NCBI GenBank assembly: GCA_017481065.1
Contig: JAFUPT010000152.1
Coordinates: forward strand, 1 to 19,803
Source of the DNA: Clostridia bacterium
GTDB taxonomy: Bacteria; Bacillota_A; Clostridia; Christensenellales; Aristaeellaceae
DNA length: 19,803 nt
Direction: 5' to 3'
The notes below the pieces were generated by a model that worked only from the letters and a program-made list of their open reading frames with translations, ran no database searches and was not told the DNA's origin. Made by a program: the position numbers and the translations under genes. Each line of letters begins with the position of its first letter. Position 1 is the first letter of the stretch. Shown in pieces: positions 15,432 through 19,803 of the stretch.

Positions 15432-15530
15432 CGCATTGCCAGAATCCGCATAAAATTATGACGAAAGAACCGCTGGGGGCGCCGAAAGGCTGAGATGTGC
15501 GCAATGGCACGGTCCCTTGGAACCTGATGT
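15260..15530 (+). repeat. Direct repeat, upstream copy (trmN6 3' end + promoter + first half of TPP aptamer)
   Basis: This segment recurs at 17615-17886 with only a handful of substitutions outside one loop. It comprises the last 56 codons of trmN6, the stop, a promoter and the riboswitch as far as ACCTGATGT. The copies differ by two base changes in the coding part, both changing the residue (I to V, T to N between the copies). There are a few more in the spacer, a paired change in riboswitch stem P3, and a wholly different variable hairpin in the aptamer. Homology stops abruptly at 15530. Confidence 0.93.
15428..15456 (+). promoter_or_regulatory. Promoter upstream of the degenerate TPP riboswitch
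   Basis: TTGACG (15428-15433), 17 bp, TAAAAT (15451-15456). It overlaps the trmN6 stop codon. The corresponding box in the downstream repeat copy is a perfect TTGACA, so this copy is slightly weaker. Confidence 0.6.
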
Positions 15531-15566
15531 ATAAGGGCAAAATGCTGATTATACAAGGGTTCAGGC
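15471..15566 (+). ncRNA. Degenerate TPP riboswitch (THI element), 3' half replaced
   Basis: The 5' half is a good TPP aptamer: P1 strand CGCT, GGGGG, stem P3 GCC-GAAA-GGC, the CTGAGA box, a variable hairpin GTGC/GCAC, GGTCCC and ACCTGAT. After 15530 the conserved TAAT and GTAGGG elements that hold the pyrophosphate are missing. A helix GTATAA / TTATAC (15529-15534 / 15549-15554) sits exactly where P4 should be, with an unrelated 14-base loop. It is followed by AAGGG and then GCGG, which could pair with the 5' CCGC. TPP binding is therefore doubtful. Confidence 0.75.
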
Positions 15567-15583
15567 GGCTAAGAATATCAATT

Positions 15584-15622
15584 ACACAGTGTTCTACTAA
15601 ATGTAGAATACTGTGTTTTTTG
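15584..15622 (+). terminator. Intrinsic terminator after the degenerate riboswitch
   Basis: A 14 bp stem, ACACAGTGTTCTAC / GTAGAATACTGTGT with one G-U pair and loop TAAAT, runs directly into TTTTTT. It would end transcripts started at the upstream promoter and separate trmN6 from the inserted genes. Confidence 0.85.
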
Positions 15623-15634
15623 GAGGTGCGACAG

Positions 15635-15778
15635 ATGAAAAGAAAAATGATGCAAAGCAATACGAATATGCCCTTGCGGGAGGCCTGCAAAAACTGTATT
15701 CTAACAAAAAATAGACACGGAATCCGGCGTTATTCCTTGACACCAAAGCGGCAAAAAGCCTATAATTGCTATTGGTGA
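15635..15778 (+). CDS. Small cationic ORF of 47 residues, unknown (possible remnant)
   Basis: This ORF starts at an ATG with GGAGGTG seven bases before it, immediately after the terminator. It encodes a 47-residue basic peptide with one CKNC pair, ending YNCYW. I do not recognise it. The promoter of the following MATE gene lies inside its 3' part, which argues that it is either a gene remnant or a chance frame. Its position after aptamer and terminator is where a riboswitch-controlled gene would begin, so it may be what is left of one. Confidence 0.3.
   Translation: MKRKMMQSNTNMPLREACKNCILTKNRHGIRRYSLTPKRQKAYNCYW
15737..15766 (+). promoter_or_regulatory. Strong sigma-A promoter for the MATE-ATPase fusion gene
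   Basis: TTGACA (15737-15742), 18 bp, TATAAT (15761-15766): both boxes match consensus perfectly. Transcription would begin near 15773, giving a short leader before the ATG at 15810. The inserted gene therefore carries its own promoter and does not depend on trmN6 or on the riboswitch. Confidence 0.82.
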
Positions 15779-15809
15779 TTCGATATTATACAGATTGAAG
15801 AGGATGATT

Positions 15810-17573
15810 ATGGGAAACAGAGGAAAGAATGATTCCGAACGTCTGCTGCAGCAGCTGTATTTCCGGCTGATGCCGGTGCAGGTGATCACCCTGTTTATTA
15901 ATACCATCAACGCCTTCATTGACAGCCTGATCACCAGCCGCTATCTGGGCACCGAGGCCATGGCTGCAATCGGATTGTTTGCGCCGGTTTCGGCCCTGAT
16001 GGGCATGGCCTATGTGCTGATTTCGGGCGTACAGGTGCTCTGCTCCAACCATCTGGGCAGGGGTGATACCGGAAAGGTATCATCGCTGTTTTCCACCTGC
16101 CTGGTTGTGCTGGGAGGCGCAGGCATACTGATTGGCGCACTGTGCTTTGCCTTCAGGGCACAGCTGGCCGCCTTCCTGGGTGCTGCGGGCAATGCCGCGC
16201 CCCTGCTGGAGGATTACATCGCCGGCTGCTCCATCGGTATCGTGGCCCAGGTGCTTTCCGGCCTGCTGATGTCCATACTGCCGCTGAACAATGATTCCCG
16301 CATGTCCATGGCGGGCACCGTTGTGATGATCGTTACCAATGTATCCCTGGACCTGGTGTTTGCCATCTGCACGGATATGGGCACCCTGGGCATGGGCCTG
16401 GCCACATCCATCAGCTATCTGCTGTCCGCAGGCCTGCTGATGTCCAGCTTCCTGAAAAAGAACAAACTGGTGCGCTTCAGCTTCAGGAGCCTGAGATTTG
16501 GCGATATGCCCTCTGCGGCAAGGCTGGGCATGCCTTCGCTGCTGTTCAATGCCGGCTGCACGGTAAAATCCTTTGTGCTCAATCAGGTGCTGCTGTCCAC
16601 GGGCAGCATTGCCGCCATTGCTGCGATGTCGGTTCTGAACAACATTTGCAGCATACTGGGCGCAATTCCCTGCGGATCGGCCAAGGTTGCCATCATACTG
16701 GGCGGCATCTATTACGGCGAGGAAGACCGGCGCAACATGTGTACGCTGCTGAAGACTGCGCTTGCGATCACTGCATCGTTGTCCATCGTGGTTACCGCAG
16801 CGCTGATGCTGGGCAGCTCTGCCGTTTCCAGCCTGTTCTATGCACCCCACACCGAGGCATGGATCATCACCCGCAGAATGCTGATGATCTTCCCCAGCTT
16901 CCTGGTATTCAATTCCATTTACGGCATATTCACCAATCTGTACCAGTGCCAGGGGCAGGTGGGCTTTGTCAACGTGATGTCATTTGCGGAAAACATCCTC
17001 ATTGCCCTGCTTTCCGCACTGGGCGTGGGCGTACTCGGCTCGGATGCCGTGTGGCTGGCCTTCCCCCTGAGCGAAATTCTGTGCGTGCTGGCCATCGCCG
17101 CATCGGTGTTCATCCGGCATGGGGGCGTCACCTTCACCGCCCAGGATTGGCTGAAGCTGGCTCCGGATTTCGGCGTGGACGAACAGGACCGCATCGATAT
17201 TTCCGTCACCTCCATGGACAGCGTAATACAGATATCCGAGCAGATCGTTGCCTTCTGCAATGCCAAGGGCCTGGATAGAAAAACCTGCATGCTGTCGGGC
17301 CTGAGCGTGGAGGAGATGGCCGGCAACATCGTCCGGCACGGCTTCAAGGGACAGCACAGGCCGGTGATCGATATCCGCGTGATCTATAAAAACGGCGGCG
17401 TCACCATCCGCCTGAGGGACAACTGCCGGGCCTTCGATCCTCTGGCCTACACCCAGCAGTTCGTTTCGGATGATCCCGCCGCGAACATCGGCATACGCAT
17501 GATTTGCGGCCTGGCCCGGGATGTTGTGTATCTGAACAACATCGGCATGAATGTATTGCTGGTCAAGGTATAA
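15810..17573 (+). CDS. MATE-family transporter fused to a C-terminal RsbW/GHKL-type ATPase domain
   Basis: This is a 587-residue predicted fusion. Residues 1-435 form a polytopic membrane region of MATE type with two homologous halves, including INAFIDSLITSRYLG near the start and QGQVGFVNVMSFAENILIALLSALG in the second half. Residues 455-587 resemble the HATPase_c domain of anti-sigma factor kinases such as RsbW: N-box SVEEMAGNIVRHG (E501/E502, N506), G1-like RLRDNCRAFDP (D537) and G2-like NIGIRMI. The glycine of the usual DxG box is Cys here. MATE proteins normally are cation-driven and have no ATPase, so the tail probably regulates or signals. TTG at 15795 and ATG at 15804 are possible starts, but GAAGAGG is best spaced for ATG 15810. 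The gene lies alone between two direct repeats and has no terminator of its own. Confidence 0.85.
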   Translation: MGNRGKNDSERLLQQLYFRLMPVQVITLFINTINAFIDSLITSRYLGTEAMAAIGLFAPVSALMGMAYVLISGVQVLCSNHLGRGDTGKVSSLFSTCLVVLGGAGILIGALCFAFRAQLAAFLGAAGNAAPLLEDYIAGCSIGIVAQVLSGLLMSILPLNNDSRMSMAGTVVMIVTNVSLDLVFAICTDMGTLGMGLATSISYLLSAGLLMSSFLKKNKLVRFSFRSLRFGDMPSAARLGMPSLLFNAGCTVKSFVLNQVLLSTGSIAAIAAMSVLNNICSILGAIPCGSAKVAIILGGIYYGEEDRRNMCTLLKTALAITASLSIVVTAALMLGSSAVSSLFYAPHTEAWIITRRMLMIFPSFLVFNSIYGIFTNLYQCQGQVGFVNVMSFAENILIALLSALGVGVLGSDAVWLAFPLSEILCVLAIAASVFIRHGGVTFTAQDWLKLAPDFGVDEQDRIDISVTSMDSVIQISEQIVAFCNAKGLDRKTCMLSGLSVEEMAGNIVRHGFKGQHRPVIDIRVIYKNGGVTIRLRDNCRAFDPLAYTQQFVSDDPAANIGIRMICGLARDVVYLNNIGMNVLLVKV

Positions 17574-17614
17574 AAACGGATTCATCAAGGCAGCAACGAA
17601 ATAACGGCAGCGCG

Positions 17615-17786
17615 GCGCATCCGCACCGTGCACAGCCTGCCGGACAGGGCGCCGAAGCTGATGCTGATCGAGGCGGTCAAGGGCGGGGGACAGGGGCTCA
17701 ACTGGCTGCCGCCGCTCGTGCTCTACGATGCGCCAGGCCAGCCCAGCGCCGAGTACCGCAGGATATATAATCTGGAATTAACTTGA
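17615..17786 (+). pseudogene. trmN6: 3' fragment of trmN6 (last 56 codons)
   Basis: The reading frame from RIRTVHSLPDRAPK to RIYNLELT and the TGA stop is kept, but the catalytic domain and a start codon are absent, so it is a non-functional gene end. It differs from the intact gene by one I-to-V and one T-to-N change. It is left over from the event that placed the MATE gene here. Confidence 0.88.
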
Positions 17787-17811
17787 CACATTGCCATAAT
17801 CCGCATAAAAT
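17783..17811 (+). promoter_or_regulatory. Promoter for the riboswitch-controlled thiT
   Basis: TTGACA (17783-17788), 17 bp, TAAAAT (17806-17811). The start would be near 17818, just before the aptamer begins at 17826. The -35 box overlaps the stop codon of the trmN6 fragment. Confidence 0.8.
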
Positions 17812-17825
17812 TATGGCGAAAGAAC

Positions 17826-17910
17826 CGCTGGGGGCGTCGAAAGACTGAGATGAACGGATTCCGTTCGGTCCCTTGGAACCTGATGTGGGTAATCCCACCG
17901 TAGGGAAGCG
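17826..17910 (+). ncRNA. TPP riboswitch (THI element), complete
   Basis: All conserved parts of the thiamine pyrophosphate aptamer are present in order: P1 CGCT/AGCG (17826-17829 / 17907-17910), GGGGG, P3 GTC-GAAA-GAC, the pyrimidine-binding CTGAGA box (17845-17850), a variable hairpin GAACGG/CCGTTC, GGTCCC, ACCTGAT, P4 GTGGG-TAAT-CCCAC (17885-17898) and TAGGGAAG. It precedes thiT and a terminator hairpin, so TPP should switch off thiT expression when thiamine is plentiful. Confidence 0.95.
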
Positions 17911-17950
17911 AACGCTGGAATCTAATCCGGATAGATGAAAGCATCCGTTT

Positions 17951-17987
17951 CCCGCCTGGCTGTGAAAGCAGCCAGGCGGGTTTCATT
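17951..17987 (+). terminator. Riboswitch-associated terminator hairpin before thiT
   Basis: A perfect 12 bp stem, CCCGCCTGGCTG / CAGCCAGGCGGG with loop TGAAAG, is followed by TTTCATT. Its place between the TPP aptamer and thiT fits transcriptional attenuation. The T-run is short, so termination may be incomplete. A smaller hairpin CGGAT/ATCCG (about 17928-17948) lies between aptamer and terminator and may be part of the switching structure. Confidence 0.78.
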
Positions 17988-18015
17988 ATGCGGCAAAACG
18001 AAGGGAGAATGAAAG

Positions 18016-18723
18016 ATGAAGAAATTCCTTGTTCTGCTGATGACGATTGCACTTTGCTTTGCGGCCTGCATCCCGGCGCTTGCCGAGGAGGCGGCGGATT
18101 CCTCCGCACTGATGACTTCCAGCATCATCGCCGTGGCGGTATTGCTGGTGCTGATGGCCGTGGGCGTGTGGTTCTCGGCAAAGCGGGTGAAATGGAATGC
18201 GGCGATGATCGCGAAGGCTGCGCTCTGCGTGGCGCTGGCTTACATCCTGAACATGATCACGCTCTACCGCATGCCCATGGGCGGCTCCATTACCCTGGTG
18301 GCCATGCTGCCGCTGGTGCTCTTTACCGTGGCCTTCGGGCCGCTGGAGGGCTTGCTGGCGGGCTGCGTGTTCGGCCTGCTGGATTTGCTGATCAATCCCT
18401 ATGTGATCCATCCCATCCAGATGCTGGTGGATTATCCGATGGCATACGGCGCGGTGGCGCTGGCTTACGCGGGCTGGAAGCTGCCGGTAAATAAGAAGCT
18501 GAAGCTGCCGCTGGCCGTGCTCTTCGGCTACTTTGGAAGGTATGTGATGGCAGTGCTCTCCGGCGTGGTGTTCTTCGCGGAATATGCGGGCGAGCAGGGC
18601 GCGCTGGTGTATTCGCTGGTTTACAACATCAGCTATCTGGGCATCGAGGCGCTCGTGTGCTTTGCCGTGACGCTGATCCCCGGCATGCACCGCCTGCCGG
18701 AGCTGATGCGGAAGGGAAGGTAA
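18016..18723 (+). CDS. thiT: Thiamine-specific ECF transporter S component ThiT, with extra N-terminal segment
   Basis: This is a 235-residue membrane protein that binds thiamine and works with the shared ECF energizing module (EcfT/A/A', not in this window). The core from about residue 60 is ThiT-like: an AxxxA motif in the first core helix (ALCVA), YRMPMGGSITLVAMLPLVLF, GPLEGLLAGCVFGLLDLL, then PIQMLVDYPMAYGAVAL. The TPP riboswitch directly upstream supports thiamine as substrate. The protein is about 50 residues longer than typical ThiT: the N-terminus has a signal-peptide-like sequence ending PALAEEA and then an additional membrane helix (about 35-52). The ATG has GGGAG at suitable spacing. 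Confidence 0.92.
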   Translation: MKKFLVLLMTIALCFAACIPALAEEAADSSALMTSSIIAVAVLLVLMAVGVWFSAKRVKWNAAMIAKAALCVALAYILNMITLYRMPMGGSITLVAMLPLVLFTVAFGPLEGLLAGCVFGLLDLLINPYVIHPIQMLVDYPMAYGAVALAYAGWKLPVNKKLKLPLAVLFGYFGRYVMAVLSGVVFFAEYAGEQGALVYSLVYNISYLGIEALVCFAVTLIPGMHRLPELMRKGR

Positions 18724-18807
18724 GAAAAAATACCTCATCCGCCGCAGGCAACCCCGCTTGCCATCGAGGGAAGGCATGGTTCCTACCCGGGAGGCGGCAT
18801 AAAAAGG

Positions 18808-18845
18808 AAGCTCCACAGTTCACATGAACTGTGGAGCTTTTTGTA
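18808..18845. terminator. Bidirectional terminator between thiT and the P-type ATPase gene
   Basis: A perfect 15 bp inverted repeat, AAGCTCCACAGTTCA / TGAACTGTGGAGCTT, has a two-base centre. AAAAAGG stands on the left and TTTTTG on the right, giving a U-run for either strand. The two genes converge here. Confidence 0.92.
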
Positions 18846-18861
18846 GCTGCGGGCCCGCCGC

Positions 18862-19803
18862 TTATTTGGAAAACTTGCGCTGAATGAACTTCACGCATTC
18901 CACGATCGGGATGACCAGCGCGCCGATGGCGATGGCGACCACGAATTCCACGAGGGATACGCTGGTGAACTCAAAGGCCCTGGCCAGGAAGGGAACTTCG
19001 CAGACCAGTGCGGTGGCGATCAGGGAGAACACGCCGGCGATCCACAGAACTTTATTGTGGCTGCCCAGACGGAAGATGGAGCCGCGCTGGGAGCGCATAT
19101 TGAAGCTGTGGAAGATTTCCGCCATGGACATGGTGAGGAAGGCCATGGTGGTGCCGTGGGCGCTGTTGGTGATGGCCCAGTTGCCGGTCTCCATGAAGTG
19201 GCCGAGGAAATAGGAGAGCAGAACCAGCACGGAAACCATCAGGCCCTGGTAGGCGATATCAAAGCCCATGCCGCCGGCGAAGATGCCCGCCTTGGCGCTG
19301 CGGGGCTTGCGGCGCATGATGTCCGGCTCGGCCTTTTCCATGCCGAGGGCCAGCGCCGGGAAGCAGTCGGTTACGAGGTTGATCCACAGCAGGTGCACCG
19401 GCTGCAGGATGGTGAAGCCCATGAGGGTGGCCACGAAGATGGAGATGACCTCGCTCATGTTGGAGCCCAGCAGGAACTGGATGGCCTTGCGGATGTTATC
19501 GTAGATGCGGCGGCCTTCCTCCACTGCGCCCACGATGGTGGCGAAGTTATCATCGGCCAGAACCATGTCGGTCACGTTCTTGGTGACGTCGGTGCCGGTG
19601 ATGCCCATGCCAACGCCGATATCGGCGGACTTGATGGAGGGGGCGTCGTTTACGCCGTCGCCGGTCATGGCGGTGACATAGCCTGCGCCGCGCCAAGCGT
19701 TTACGATGCGGGTCTTGTGCTCGGGCTGCACGCGGGCGTATACGGCGATATTCTTAAATTCCTTGGCGAATTCTTCATCTCTCATTTCGTTGAGCTGCAT
19801 GCC
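18862..19803 (-). CDS. Cation-translocating P-type ATPase, Ca2+ (SERCA/PMCA-like) type, C-terminal part
   Basis: About 313 residues are visible; the N-terminal part with the DKTGT phosphorylation site lies beyond the right edge. The hinge motif MTGDGVNDAPSIKSADIGV is intact, preceded by VYARVQPEHKTRIV. The transmembrane region keeps the residues used for Ca2+ binding in SERCA-type pumps: glutamate in the M5 segment GSNMSEV, Asn and Asp in the M6 segment LWINLVTD, and a glutamate in MSMAEIFHSF at the M8 position. The protein ends with IQRKFSK. It probably exports Ca2+ (or Mn2+) from the cell. It converges with thiT and shows no functional link to it. Confidence 0.92.
   Translation of the reverse strand, partial: GMQLNEMRDEEFAKEFKNIAVYARVQPEHKTRIVNAWRGAGYVTAMTGDGVNDAPSIKSADIGVGMGITGTDVTKNVTDMVLADDNFATIVGAVEEGRRIYDNIRKAIQFLLGSNMSEVISIFVATLMGFTILQPVHLLWINLVTDCFPALALGMEKAEPDIMRRKPRSAKAGIFAGGMGFDIAYQGLMVSVLVLLSYFLGHFMETGNWAITNSAHGTTMAFLTMSMAEIFHSFNMRSQRGSIFRLGSHNKVLWIAGVFSLIATALVCEVPFLARAFEFTSVSLVEFVVAIAIGALVIPIVECVKFIQRKFSK

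Larger units (their letters stand above)
17615..17886 (+). repeat. Direct repeat, downstream copy (trmN6 3' fragment + promoter + TPP aptamer front)
   Basis: This copy corresponds to 15260-15530 at a constant offset of 2355 bp up to the aptamer's variable hairpin, where one base is added. Beyond 17886 it continues as an intact riboswitch, so this copy is joined to the original downstream sequence, while the upstream copy is joined to the trmN6 body. The 2084 bp between the copies look like an insertion. Confidence 0.93.

Noticed and set aside
15471..15810. Functional TPP control of the MATE-ATPase gene by the upstream aptamer
   Set aside because: The aptamer lacks the pyrophosphate-binding half and the MATE gene has its own consensus promoter downstream of the terminator, so direct riboswitch control is unlikely.
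15260..17886. Interpreting the direct repeats as insertion-sequence or integron structures
   Set aside because: No transposase, integrase, terminal inverted repeats or short target duplication is visible; the repeats consist of ordinary gene end, promoter and riboswitch sequence.

Overview
The window looks like a GC-rich chromosomal segment from an anaerobic Firmicute of class Clostridia, probably an uncultured gut lineage. This rests on GGAGG-type ribosome binding sites, consensus sigma-A promoters in AT-rich gaps, a ferredoxin/flavoprotein-based metabolism, ECF-type thiamine uptake, and an intergenic palindromic repeat of the type I recall from gut clostridial genomes. The placement is inference. 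No rRNA, tRNA, CRISPR array, transposase or integrase was seen.

Layout. (1) 1-2544, minus strand: dppB-dppC-dppD-like peptide ABC transporter genes (dppD runs off the left edge). Divergent from them, 2747-7540, plus strand: an AprA/fumarate-reductase-type flavoprotein, a 2x[4Fe-4S] ferredoxin, an M42 aminopeptidase and the family-5 solute-binding protein. Together they look like one peptide (or peptide-like compound) uptake and processing locus with an attached redox pair of unknown substrate. (2) 7541-7938: a terminator, then a structured repeat, then a perfect-consensus promoter driving a zinc alcohol/polyol dehydrogenase (7939-8997), which ends in a near-identical terminator hairpin. (3) 9155-12992, minus strand: a GlpA-like FAD oxidoreductase with a [2Fe-2S] domain, a second FAD/NAD oxidoreductase that seems to start at CTG, a DUF1667 protein, and then a separately placed HD-domain hydrolase. 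(4) 13318-15431, plus strand: a secreted protein with four peptidoglycan-binding repeats and a degenerate NlpC/P60-like tail, overlapping a TrmN6-type methyltransferase gene. (5) 15260-18723: the most unusual part. The last 56 codons of trmN6, its downstream promoter and the front of a TPP riboswitch occur twice as direct repeats of about 271 bp. Between them lie about 2.1 kb carrying a MATE transporter fused to an RsbW/GHKL-type ATPase domain. The downstream copy leads into a complete TPP riboswitch, a terminator hairpin and thiT; the upstream riboswitch copy is degenerate. (6) 18862-19803, minus strand: C-terminal part of a Ca2+-type P-type ATPase running off the right edge, convergent with thiT across a bidirectional terminator.

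The best candidate for something undescribed is the MATE-ATPase fusion sitting as a separate module in the trmN6-thiT gap, flanked by a duplicated promoter/riboswitch segment whose copies differ by a compensatory base-pair change.
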